A DNA stretch of 64,000 nt. Origin: Serilophus lunatus (lineage: Eukaryota; Chordata; Aves; Passeriformes; Eurylaimidae). Positions 24,961 to 36,990 of this stretch are shown piece after piece (the first letter of the stretch is position 1; every line of letters starts with the position of its first letter). The notes under the pieces were generated by a model, which worked only from the letters and a program-made list of their open reading frames with translations, ran no database searches and was not told the DNA's origin. The stretch spans positions 669,679-733,678 of the forward strand of contig VXBA01003716.1 of assembly GCA_013399895.1 (NCBI GenBank), written 5' to 3'. The translations under genes were made by a program, and so were the position numbers.

Positions 24961-27900
24961 TTCTGTCATTCATAGTGTATTAGTCATCATCCATTGCCAG
25001 GATTTCTAGTTCACCTTAAAATCAGCCCATTTGGAGATGTTTAAAGCTAGGCTTAAAGGAGGAGAGAGAGGAGTAAAAGAAAGAAATAGAGACAGTAGTA
25101 GAAATGCTAATGTCCAACCTTCTTCCCTTATTTAAGTGTATGTAAGGTGTTACTTGAACTGTCTTTCCTGCTTCTGTCTCCTCTGAAACTACATGAGTTG
25201 CTGAGGGAATGTGATTTCTGAGCTTTGATTTGCAGACTTAACTGATTTATGTTTTTCTGTCTGCTGTAATGAAAGCAAGGAAACTGGAATCAGCAGGTGA
25301 GAAAGGAGACTGTCAGTAATTCCCCTTACTTTCACTCTGCTGTGTAAACCCGGGAGGTTTAAGGGTCTGAGGGCTATGGGGCTTTGCTCTTTGCCCCTGC
25401 TAGCACGATGCAGTGTGCTGGGAGCAGGACTGCCAGCTCCGGGGTATGGAAAATGAATGCCGTCTCCTGTCTCATACCACTACAGGCTTCCATGTCCTTC
25501 AGCCTTGGCTCTTCCCTGAAGGTGAGGGTAGACACTGCAAAGTGGTCAAGCCCAGTTTGGAAATCAGGATTAGGCATTTTGGGGAATGGGGTAGCTTCCT
25601 TCTCAGTGAGGGGGCGGGGCACACAACATAGGCTGTGAGATTATGCTGATCCTTTGCTGTAGGTCTCTGCAGGGAAGAGGCTGAGGGGATCCCCCACAGA
25701 TTAATCCGGCTAAACCATTCTCCACAGGGCAGATAATCTCTGTGTCAGCATTTGTGAGTTTAGACCCACTGACAGAAGTTACTCTGCAGCCAGCTGGGAG
25801 CTGGATAAATAGAGCAGATACTGCTGAACATAGCAACTTTTAGCACTCTGTGCAAACATCTGAAAGCCAAATAAAAGAAGCTCAGTGGAGAAAAAGGGGC
25901 CAGAATTGAATGTTTGAATCTGCCCAGATGTGCATAGTGTCTGAGATGAAAATAGGAGTTAACAGATGAATTCCTGCTGATGCTTTTGGAGAACTTTGCC
26001 CTGGAACCAGTTTCATTTGGAAATCGCTGATTCAGTGAAATCAGCATTATTGTCACTCTTCCACCCCCTGGAAACGATGTGCATGTTTTAATCAGCTCAG
26101 TATGTTTCCTTTGGCTTAATATGCTAATGTAAAAGTCAACATGGTAATGGTGATAGTCAAAACCCTTAGGTCAAAACAGTGTACTTCAAATAAGTCAAGG
26201 CAAAATGTATTTTTGAATATATTGTTTTGGGTCATTGCAAACTAAGACGACACAGGCTTACGGCACACAGCATGACATTTGACTTCCAACAGCCTATTAA
26301 GAATCTGTTGCCTTATTGGCCAAACAAACACTCAATAATGTTCAGTTTGTTCCTCTCTTAACAGAGTTTAGTTTTGATAGTGGCTGTGGGGCTGACAGCT
26401 CTGAAGAACAAGCCTCAACGCATTTCTGTAACTCCCATCTTTAAAGCTTGATGTGTCCTGGCAACTCCTCCGTTTCTGAAGCTATTTTATGTAATTTTTT
26501 TTCCTTCAAAACTTATAACATTTCATTACATCTGTCAGAGCACAAGTTTAGCTGTGAGGTGGACAGAGGGGTCTGCAATGCAGCCCATGTGGTTTCCCAC
26601 ACATTGATGGCTCCAAGCCTACTCCTTGTGCAGGCTCAGAGGGCTTGTGTCGTGCTCAGGACGCCTGTGACAATCCATCCAGACTGTACGAATGAGAAGA
26701 GGCGCAGTGTAGGGCTGAGAGCGCAGCTCCTGGGCTGGCAAGAACTTTCTATGGGCATCAGGTCTTGCAGGAGGGGTAAGGATGAAGCCTAGGAGAGAGA
26801 GTGGCTTTCACATCCCTGTTCAACCCAGCTATCCAAGACATTTGCTATGCCTTCAGTTGGTTTTACACAGCAATCTACTTGCAAGCTTATGTTAGGATGG
26901 AGACAACCCTGCTGGAAACAAGGAAGGGATGAGTCCCCAAGAGAGGACTTTCTTGCTTGTCTTCCTGCTATCCCTGCAAGAATGGAGAAGGCAGAGGAGT
27001 GAGCACACCTAGTCATCCTTGCTCTTTTCTTCACAGCTGTTTCTCAGAACAGGTGAGCAAGCAAGGGCCTGTGTTGTGAAGCAGGCAGGAGACAGGGTTG
27101 CTGCCTTCCCCCTCCATCACTGCATAGAGGAAGGGCCGAGGTACTGGGTCAAACTTGTCATTTGTCCTTGCTGGGCATAAGCGAAGGTATATCTTACCAG
27201 AGATCATGGCAGCATGAGCTTAGTCCACAAGAACAGAGCCTGTACCACCCTTACTTACATATCCTTCCTGATGCCAGAGCCGTGTGGGGCATCTGGGGGG
27301 AAGCAGAGTACAAGCTCTCTTCCAGAGATGGAGTGCTGCAGGGAGAGGTACAAGTAATGAAAATTGAAATGCAAATTCTTTTTCTGAGTGGAGAAAAGGC
27401 CCCCATAAATCAGGAGTGACAAGAACACAAAGACACCATCAAGATGCATTTGCACAATCAAGGGATGTTTCATATATCTGAGAGAACCAAGGCACAACCT
27501 CCACTCCTGAAATAAACCAAATCCTTTTTTTTCTCATCAGTGAAGCACTCTCTGAAATTCCCTGTTTGAAGAGCAACAGAAAAACAGAAAGGATATTTAA
27601 GCTAAATTTTAGTCAGACGTGGCATGTTTTCTAATTCAGACAGGAAAACATTTGTTTTAAAGGGTCAGTGAAAAATAAATAGTTCCTCCCTTCCTACACA
27701 TCCAGCAACATTACAGGAATCTGCATTTTTTTCTTTCTCCAGATTTGATCATCTTCAAAAAAATGGTACGGCTGCTGAGAGTGATGATACAATTGTGTAG
27801 TCTAGAAACAGTAACCTCCTGGCAAAGAAAAAGAGCAGAAATGCTTTAACAGAGATCCTGTCCACAGGACACCAGCACAAGGAGCCTGGCAGCATAAAGA

Positions 27901-28530
27901 GCGTTTTCCAAGGCTTGAACCTATAACCATTGCTAAACATTTCACCAACCTGTGCATAGGTCTAGGTAAGCTGCAGGTGCTACTATAGGAAGAGGTGGAA
28001 TTTTTCATCTGAAATCAGAAGTGACAGAGCTGAGTGATTGAATTTGGTTGTGCAAGGCCTGCCCTGGATTTTAGCTTCTTTCTTCATCATTCTGTCACAA
28101 GCACCAAATCCATCAGTCTTTTTCTGTAGTATCTGATAAAACCCCGAGTCTCACTCTCTTATATGTTAGACTTGAGACAAGTCTTTCAGACTTGCCAACT
28201 GGCTTTCCTAACTAGACAATGTGTGCTGGGTGTTTGCCTACTTCCATTTAAACATTCCCAAGGGTAAGATATGTTTATCCTTGCCCTGCTGTGAGGTAGG
28301 TTTTTGTGCAGTTTTCAATGTGTGTGTCAAAACCAGTTTGATCATCCAGTGCTATCTCTGCATTGTGAAAAATGCGGTCGTTTATGTGCTAGTGGTCTAA
28401 TAAATGTTACAAATTTGATCTCTGCTTTTGACTGCAATTCTGTGGTCCTGTCCCATACATAGCACTGGGTTACAGTGGCAAGACTGAAGCACTTCCCATC
28501 TTCTGTTCCCCTTGTTTGGAGCTATATTGG
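24961..28530. other. Unassigned non-coding stretch
   Basis: No exon recognised. Only short open frames without motifs are present. A U12-donor-like ATATCCTT at 27259-27266 is not next to any channel-like coding sequence. Confidence 0.35.
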
Positions 28531-28601
28531 ATCAGGCCCTGAGCAACCTGATTAAGGTTGGAACTACATTATATTTAAGGTCCCTTCTAACCTAACCAAT
28601 C
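28531..28601 (+). mobile_element. CR1 3'-end fragment, sense orientation
   Basis: 'atcaggccctgagcaacctgattaagg' followed by 'ttggaactacattatatttaaggtcccttctaacctaacca' is the sense 3' end of CR1 (gcctgagcaacctgat... ggaactagatgatcttcaaggtcccttccaaccc). An internal deletion of the middle part is apparent. Confidence 0.85.
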
Positions 28602-31600
28602 AAGAAAGAAAGATGCTATGTTGATATGTAAATGGGTGTAAAGTTCCACTGACTGATGGAGTTACAGGCAATTCCTGCCCACATACAATTACAGGACGTG
28701 TCTGGAAAGCCACTGGGTGGTAAGCACTGGAGTTGTTCCAGTTTGTATTTCCTTCAGCTGAGCCATCATCCTCTGCTACTCCAGCTGTAGAATGGGGATT
28801 AGGCAGATGAGCTTTTTTGACATGATTTGGAATGGATTAAAATTTACAATTGAGTTATGCAGGTTCTGTGTTAATAAAACCTTTCCATCACATCACCACA
28901 TGCTCTAAAGCACATTAGAAAGTGGCTACATTATGAAGAGCTTGGGGAATTCAGATCTGTTTTCCTGCAGCTGTTTTTCTGTCCCTGCCAGGGTCAGGTG
29001 CGTAATGTGCCATCAGCTTCCATCTGTTCCTAAAAGATAATCCATGATAAATTTTTCCAATGCTAAACTGCTTTTCTACCTTTTTTGAGCCTTTTCACAA
29101 CTAGAAAGGAAGCAGGAGAATTGGCAGAATGTGGAAAGTTCCTTCCTGTGGAAGGGTGATTCTCCCTGGATCAGGTAAAAAACTAATTGTACTTCCACAG
29201 GAATTATGTGTTTCATGGGTTCCTGCTCTCCTCTGCCCTAGTTGCTTTATCTCAGTCTTGTGCTGTGTCTCACTGCTCTGCTGGTGGAACTGTCAGTGGG
29301 GACAGTACAATGAGAAACAAGAAAGAAAAACCTGACACAGAACAGTCAGTGTCTGGATGAAAAAAGAATATGTTAGTTCTGCTCTTGCCCCAAACGAGTA
29401 GATAAACCTGTACATGCATGCCCATGCTCATCCCTCTTTATGTATTATGCAACAAATTTATGTGCTTTTGATATTAGAGGTGTGATAGCTAAGATTTGAT
29501 GGAATCTGGGAAGGAGGGCTGGAAATGATTGTCTAACTCAAGCTGTCCAGGACTTAGCTGTGCTTGGAGAAATTCTCTGTGCTGTGTGGCTTCTTTGCTC
29601 AGGACCCTGTCTGTACCATGTGGAGCAGTTTTCTTTCTTCAGAGGCTTTGTTGTGGACATTGGTGATAGTGGAGAAGGTGGTAAAGGATCACAGCAGCAC
29701 CTTATGTAGAGCAAAGGGTTTCAGTGCAGTGAGGAGACAGAATAATGATTTCTTTTTTTGTTAATTCTTTTAAATTAGGGTCAACTGGAAAAAGTAGGGG
29801 AATTCTCAAACATGTGAAGAAGACCTTCTCAAGAGATTGTTTCCGAATAGGTACAAGTGGTTTAAAATAGAGGATTTCGACAAATCAAATGTGTCATCAA
29901 AACACGTGGACATTCTAAGTGAAGAGACAAAAAACTCAACAGACCGTCAAATCACCTGAACATGTGTGTCTTCCCAGTGAAAGACCTGTATCAGCTAACG
30001 ATTGTCTTATGTATGAGTCCTATGCACTTCTGTATATTATACATGCATAGGTACACTACCTTTGAAAAGCTGCAGCCTGTAACAGAGCCAACATTAGTCT
30101 CATTTCTTTGTTATGCGCCTTCAAACAAAACACTGTCAGGCAGCATCTGGGAAGCTGAAAGGAGAAGTGCGAGCGAAAAGTATGCTTACTAACATGGGAG
30201 GAAAGGGTCAGGCGTGTATGTGGAGTCTTCATAGACATGGTCTTAAAGCATGATGAGAGAGACAGGACCAGTAAAAGCTTTGTACATGACAGTGCATCCT
30301 AATGTAATGATTGTCATTTGGAAATTTATGGCTCTGTGAGGCTGAAAAGGTTTTTTTGAAGGGTTGCTAGCACTAATTATTCTGGTGAAATGAAACTAGA
30401 TTTTAAAAAAAAATATAATAGGGGTCACCATGCACAAAATATTAGTGAAAATTTGCTTTTCTTTTGTACTCTTCTCCCCAGTTTTGGTGGCAGATGGGTG
30501 GGAAGGGTGCGGAGTGAGGGACAGCAGTATGGGGAAAATTGCTTTATCAGCCTGGTGCAGCATGTAGGGGTATGAGTGTGTGTGGCTGGCTCCAGACCTG
30601 GCACACTGTGGCTGCCCTGGCCCCCACTGCTGCCTGGCAAAGGTCCCTTGCCCCATAGGACTGCAAACCCTCAGCTATCTTGCTGTTGGCTGGTGATTTA
30701 TCATCCTCCCTGATGGCAGAGCGTTTGGGAGTAGAGCTGGATTTAGGGACAGGCTGTTCTTTCTCGGAAAGTGATGGGAGCTCTTTTGAGCTTGCTTTCT
30801 GAGATTTACTGTGAGTCCACAGGGGCTGTCTCCTCCAGGCGTGCCAAGACTCTTTTTACTATCCTGACCTATGCTCTGATTTTTCTTTTCCTTCCATTCA
30901 CTGTCATAAATAATATGAAAGCTTTTTAAATGTGGTCAAGTGAAGCGGGCACTCAAAGTGTGCCTAAGAGGAGGCTGTGCTTTACATGCTGTGGAGATGC
31001 AGATATTCCTCCTTCAGCCTCCTGCTGTAGGAACAGGTATGGCAACTCCTATTACAGAAAAAAAACAGTGATGCAGAGGAGTTTTCTCCTTTTTCAAAGA
31101 GGTGCTATGGCAGGACCATTCTTTTTTCTCCTTGTTAGCTACCTGAGGGGAAAAAGTTTTTGACCTCTACCTGACTCAGACCAAAACAGACATCCTTTCT
31201 GAACAGTGCAGTTTCCCATGGGCATAAGTATGTGAAGTGGTGTGTGTCCTGGCAGCAAAATGGATGGGTGCTTGGGGCACAGGTCTTGGCAATGACTTCT
31301 CAGGCCTCTATCTGCATCCTGAGTCTCTAGAAACACTCTTTTCTGCATTTTCTTTTCATGTTCCTTGTCAAGTCCTATCATTGCTGAGTTGTCATTTCCA
31401 GATAAGCTGATGTGGGACAGGCCAGGGGCTGTAGTCTATTTCTGAGAGGAGAAGCACATACGGTCAGCAGAGTTATTAGACATACGACTAGAGAAAGGGG
31501 CTTCTTTTCTGCAACTCCCAACTCTCCTCTCTAGAACTCCCATTCTTGATGATTGTGTTGGTGAGGATGCACTTGGTACTGTCAGTTTGCATCTGTGCTG

Positions 31601-32640
31601 CTTTCCCAGTCAGGTGACATTCTGGGTTTAAAAGACATGGGCTTTTGCACGACTGCAGGCAGGTTCTGGTTTGCATTTTATAGTCGCTATATTGTGTGTG
31701 TAAGCTGAGCAGATGTGATGTGCAAACAGGTTATGGGGAGAGGAGAATTCTGTTGTCTGCCATGCGGACAGCTGGGTGTGGGATGGCCATGAGATGTCAG
31801 GTGATTTGCCTACTGGATACAAGGGTGTCAAATCAAATAAAGTGTAGGAGTGTATTAGAGACATCTGCAAAGGAGCCTGTGGTCATGGTTATAGCTCAGT
31901 GTTAGGCATATAAGAGTGTAAGGGTAGATTATGAGCAAGAACGCCTGAAGCTAAAGTTTCTATGATAGTCTTGTATACCTCTGGCTCCATATATGATTGT
32001 ATCTGGACAGGAATAATCATTCTCAGCCGAAAAAAAAACTGTGTAGGGAAGATATGAGTTTTGTTTACTCACTGCTAAATCCATTTAAAAAAAGGATATT
32101 GCATATAAGGATTCAGAGAATCAATTTGCAGAAGTCGGTGGGTCTGCCAGCTGCAGATATCCTAAGTTTAGCTACTGCTGGTATGTTGTCTTGGAGAACA
32201 GCACATGAAGCTACTGTTTGTGATGGGCCCTATGACAAGGCTGTACTGGGTATGAATCAATCATTCTAATCCACAAAGCATGATTTTATCACTTCTACCT
32301 GGTCCCTGGTGCTCCCTATTGACCATGTCACATCCTGCTGAGCTGGGCAGGCTATCAGTAATTGGGTGTCTTGTTGTCTTGGTGAGCTACTGATCTAGAG
32401 GCTGAAATATCTGTACCATGATGCAGCCTTTCCTGCAGTGGAACTTTTCAGGCTGCTGACATCTTCCTTGAGCCCTCAAGGGTAGAGGAATATGGCTTGA
32501 GTTTTGTACTCTGCTCAGCAACACTTGGTACTAGTTATGTCCCAGAAAAACAATAATCTTTATTTCATCTTCGTGGCAAAGTCACTTTATTGCTGTAAGC
32601 GAAAGGGAAGTGTTCTGCTGGAAATGATGTAGTTTAGTAC
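28602..32640. other. Unassigned non-coding stretch
   Basis: No exon or convincing repeat. A faint CR1-like phrase near 29510-29570 was too weak to call. Confidence 0.3.
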
Positions 32641-32726
32641 CACATAATGGTTGGGGTTGGAAGGGACCTTAAAAGTCATCTAGTTTCAACCTGCCTGCTG
32701 TGAGCAGGGATACCTTTGCAGTGGGC
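32641..32726 (-). mobile_element. Short CR1 3'-end fragment
   Basis: 'ataatggttggggttggaagggaccttaaaagtcatctagtttcaacctgcctgc' then 'gagcagggatacctttgca' is the reverse complement of the CR1 3' end, truncated after about 85 bp. It is one of the least diverged short copies. Confidence 0.92.
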
Positions 32727-33399
32727 AGCACTGAATCAGTATATACTATAGAGAAGAGAAGGAATCTGAGGGCAGCTGACAAGTGAAGGTAATGGAACCT
32801 GTATGGGACAATGGAAATGCACATTCGTGCTTGGCAATTAATATGACAAAAGATGGATGTCTGTGAGACAGTGAAGAGTAATCCAATAAAGAAGCAGCTC
32901 CTGTAGAGTCAGTCAGAACTGGGGATGGTTGTTGAAAGTTAAAAAGCAATGGGCTCATAAGAAACTCTGAAAAGAGAAAGGGAAATGCTTGGCATGGCCG
33001 GAAAGGATAGGGTAATGGGCTAGACTGCAACTGGTACGTCCAAAATGAAATGAGTTTAATGCACATCCATATTTGTGTCTGGAAATTGTACAGGGAAAAA
33101 TAATTTGGACTGTAAAAAAGAGGGAGAAGCATATATTTCCAGAGGCTGTCAAAAACTCTAGAATAAATAGAGTGTGAAGTTGAATCTATATGAAAACAAA
33201 TAGGTCACAGGAATACAAATGTGGTACCAGTCCTAAATCTGAAGAGAGGTGATGAATACAACAGGCAGAAAGACATCAAAGAGGCAGCAGAACTAAGCTG
33301 TACTGATGATGGAGGCTTTAGCTAGCCTGAGCTATTAGCAACATGCTGTGTAGGAACTGCCTTTTTTGAAAATGGCTGTTCTGCTGTCAAACGTATTGA

Positions 33400-33460
33400 T
33401 AACTTGTACTTACATAGCATGCTTTTATTAAAGGATCCTGGAGGGCCCTTGGAAGGTAGC
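33400..33460 (-). repeat. Possible MIR-like SINE remnant
   Basis: 'ttgtacttacatagcatgcttttattaaaggatcctggagggcccttgg' resembles the antisense MIR text 'acttatatagcgcttttcat...agatctcaaagcgctttac'. Very short, so weak. Confidence 0.28.
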
Positions 33461-33542
33461 AAATGCTTTGGCAGAATGGAAAAGAGAAAGATGTATGTGG
33501 TTTAAACTGGTTTTGGCATTTTACTGTCATAACTACAGACCA

Positions 33543-33574
33543 AATTTTATCTTGATGTCTTTATCTTGATGTCT
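33543..33574. repeat. Short tandem duplication (16 bp unit)
   Basis: The unit TTTATCTTGATGTC occurs twice in direct adjacency within about 33545-33573. Local slippage-type duplication; no function seen. Confidence 0.8.
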
Positions 33575-33849
33575 CAGTGAAGGTATAAATGGTAGTTACA
33601 GGTACATCTTGTGGCTCTTGCCTGTCCACACCTGAACAGCCAGAGACCTCTCCGGGTGCAGGGGGGCTCACATTTGCAGTAATCTATGTGCAGTACATTA
33701 CTTACCTCTGCAAAGTGGATCTTTGACACTTTTCCCATTGTTCTCAGGAAAGATTTGTAGGAGAACTAATCTCCCTGTGAGCACTGTCCTCATCAAATGT
33801 AGTTGTAGTTGAGATTGAGAACCACCCAAGATCAAAGGTGCTGGAGAAC

Positions 33850-34135
33850 AATTTGGGAGACTCTTGCTCAGTTCCCAGCTGTGCCCCATGTCTCCTGTCT
33901 GACCTTGGGTAATTGCATTCTTTTCCCTGTGTTCTTGCTTCTCGCAAGGCAGAGATCATAATGCATCGTTGTCCTGCCCTGTTTGGTTAGATTGAGAACC
34001 CTTTGGAGCAGACAGCATGTTTTACCGCATGTTTATGTAACATTTTGCATAATTTGATCTTGGCTAGCATCATCCAGGACACGTGGAGATACCTCATAAA
34101 TAATACTAATAATATTTTAATATTGATAATGCTTA
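33850..34135 (+). repeat. Ancient MIR-like SINE, nearly full-order
   Basis: Read on the + strand the segments occur in MIR-family order: 'gtctgaccttgggtaattgcat', then 'gttagattgagaaccctttggagcagacagcatgt', then an AT-rich 'ataaataatactaataatatttt' tail. This corresponds to 'tgaccttgggcaagtcac', 'tagattgtaagctctttggggcagggacc' and the A/T tail of old amniote SINEs. It is diverged but keeps order over about 285 bp, the best SINE case here. Confidence 0.5.
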
Positions 34136-36874
34136 GCACATTCACAGCATTTAACCTCCCCCTAAAACAGCATTCGATACTGTCGACATCACAGTGATTG
34201 AGCATGAGTCATGTTGGCTCCTTTCCCTGGCATGCTGCAATCTGTCAACTAGCCAAAAGCTGAGGCCTTTAGTGAACATGTACTGGGTGTCAAGAACACC
34301 TGAATCTTAATGCAGTCCCAGGCAGTGACTTACTGTGTCATTGCTGGGTGATTTTTTTTTTTTTTAATGGATTCTGATCTTTGCCATCTGATTTGAGATG
34401 GTGGCAGCCAGAGACTTGGAGCTTCATGAATCCTGTTGGTTATGTTAGAAATTACAAGTATTACACACTCTTGTCTCTATGAAGCTCATGCATTGGGGAA
34501 ACTCAAACCAAGGGACACTTTACAGAAACCTGCTTGTCGCCTGCTTACTTTCTTATCAGTAACAAAGGGGAAGTATTTATGTGCCTTAAGAGGTAGATAC
34601 GTTAATTTAGTGAAAGTTTACACAGTGTTTTGAAGGAAAGTACTAGACAATTTATATCATCTCATTTTCATTGACCGATCTGTGTTGCAGGATGTGAGAG
34701 GAGGGATGGTAGAGAAAGAGACCAGATGTACAAGGAGAGTGCTGACACATCTGCTCATCCGCTACAGGGCCCCTTTTCCTCCTCAGTTATGAGAGTCTTA
34801 TATTTAAGCTTCTCAGTTTGCAGGTATATCTGTCACATGGAAGCATGAGGACCCTCCTTTTCAGGAGTCCATCCATAGCCCATTTGTGTCCTCAAGGAGG
34901 TTCCAGCAGCTGCTGTGAGCCTGCACGCTGGCTGAAGCTTCTAGCTTCTAGTTATATGCTGAGACAGATTGGCTCAATGATTTGCAATCAGTCTTTTCTC
35001 CAGGCACATGTCCTGCAGGCCATTGGTGCCAATTCTTCCAGCATACTCTGGAAAACAGGGTAGAGAGGCCAGCTACAAGCTTTCAAAAATTAAAACATGT
35101 GGGAGAAAAAATGTGCATTCAAAATAAGGGGTAGTGGCAACTTAAGTTCTGAAAACTACATGTTAATTACAGTTGATAATGAAAAAAACAACAGGAGCTC
35201 ATACCCAACTCTGTTATTGCCCTATGTTTGCTTAGACTGTATGCAGTTCTTCTGGGTGACCGTACTGAGCACTCCCTACACTTCTGAATCAATCTTTATT
35301 TGCTTTGCTGGAAAGCTTTGTCACCAAATGACTTTCTTTTCTGTACTGGAGCACTCATCAGAAAAGCCTGCTAAGCCAAGTACCAAGCATAGGATTTAGT
35401 GATGCGGTATCCACTGAAAGCATCACCTAGCTGGTAGAAGGGAGAAGGGCAAAGTGCTTTTATTCTATCTGTCTTTCCCTCTAATGCAGGACTGCTGTAG
35501 GAGTCAGAGTTCCCTCTAAGATAATTTAGCCTTGGAAACTGGCTGAAGGAGCAATGTGCTCCCTTCCACATCCTTTACCAAGTAATGTGCTGCAGTAGGA
35601 TACTGCCCTGTAGAGAGCAAAGCCCTTGTGCAGAAAGACACACACACAACCCTCTTAAAACTGCGAGAAGGTCCATAATCTGTTCTTTGTACTTTCGTTG
35701 TCATCTTCACATTCCTGCAAGGCAATATGACCTTTTGTTAAAGGTGCCCTGTACTCCCTTCGGATATATTTGAATTGTACACCCCTGTAAGCTTAGCTTG
35801 AAATGGTGTGGCCTTTGACAAGGATAGGTGGGAAGTCATGAAGAATGGAAAAAGGGACCTTTAACGTCTGAAAACTAGTATGGACTAGAAAGACAGCGAT
35901 GATGAACAGAGAGACCAGTGTAAGAAAAAGGACTAGGAACACAGCGAGTGTTTGATGGGCTTTAGATCTTCAGTGCTGATGAGGTTTCTGCTACTCTTTT
36001 TCCTTTCCAGGAAAATGGCTTCTTATCCAAAGACAAATATTTCCATCATTCCTTTGTATTTGCAGTAAAGTTCAGAAGCCAGGACCCACATCTGTCTGTC
36101 CTCCACAGGTTTGTGCCTCTAGTTTTGGGGAGGTGACTCCCATTACTCCAAGTGTGGGCAGTGACAGGCAGATGCATAGCAGCACCTGTTTCAGGAGGTT
36201 CATTGGAATATCCTCTTCATGCTCCACATATTGTTTCCCAAGGCCCACTAAGCCTAACACCCAAAATAAGAGGAGAAACCTCTCACCTATAAAGCATCAG
36301 AAAGTAAGATGAAAAGATAAACTTTTACTGGAAAGGTGAAAGTTGTGCTGGAAGTAGGAGTTGATCCAGCTTTAGACTCTGCTTACGGCTTGGGAGCCAA
36401 CTTTCCTTGCTTCACATGTGTCCTTTTTTCACCTGTTGGTGTTTGTGAGCTTACCAGAGAGCTCATCTCATAGGCTTCTGGGGCACAGTGAGCTCTCATC
36501 AGTATCAGTGGGGAGGCAGGGATCTGTATGCTGTAAAGGGTCTCACAAAATATTCCTGTGCATCCTTAAAGGCCTGCATGTCTTCCAAAACCTGGCCCCT
36601 TTGTTCTGAAGAAATACTTATTCTCCTCTTTATGCTGTTTCATTCCATATATGTAAGCACTTTTTTCAGTAGAGAGCAGAAAGAAAGACCTGGAAAGCAA
36701 AAAACAGAGGTGTCAAGGCCAAGGAAAACCCCTCAGACAAACCAGAAAACATTAGGAGCAGTAGGGAGGGGTAAAAGCAAGGCTTTCCATTTTTTTTTTA
36801 ATTTCCCTTCCCTGCTCTCTCAAATCTAGCATCACTAGTTTTTTCTTTCCCTTTCTTGAAACTGGGTCACACAA
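34136..36874. other. Unassigned non-coding stretch
   Basis: A T-rich run at about 34350-34366 and no recognised exon or family otherwise. Confidence 0.3.
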
Positions 36875-36990
36875 GCACTGTTATTATAGTGTTGTATTTA
36901 TTTAGTGCTTATGTCTAGTGGACCCACTCAAGATAAGGACCCCATTCAAACCTACCATGACACAAAGACAAAAGAAGGGACTTGAGTACT
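36875..36990 (-). repeat. Ancient MIR-like SINE tail
   Basis: 'gttgtatttatttagtgcttatgtctagtggacccactcaagataaggaccccattcaaacc' then 'acacaaagacaaaagaaggga' follows the antisense order 'atttattgcagtagcgcctagaggccccagtcatggaccaggaccccattgtgc...aacacagaacaaaaagacagtccc'. It is the opposite orientation of the copy at 33850. Confidence 0.48.

Noticed and set aside
27259..27266. ATATCCTT as the U12 donor of the intron before exon A
   Set aside because: The sequence before it does not encode the conserved channel residues and does not end in CC, as needed to complete the Pro codon.
29510..29570. CR1-like 3' fragment
   Set aside because: Similarity limited to a few short phrases, below what I can support.
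19757..30950. Shared string GGTCAAGTGAAG at about 19760 and 30933 as a dispersed repeat
   Set aside because: Similarity ends after about 16 bases on both sides; chance match is likely.
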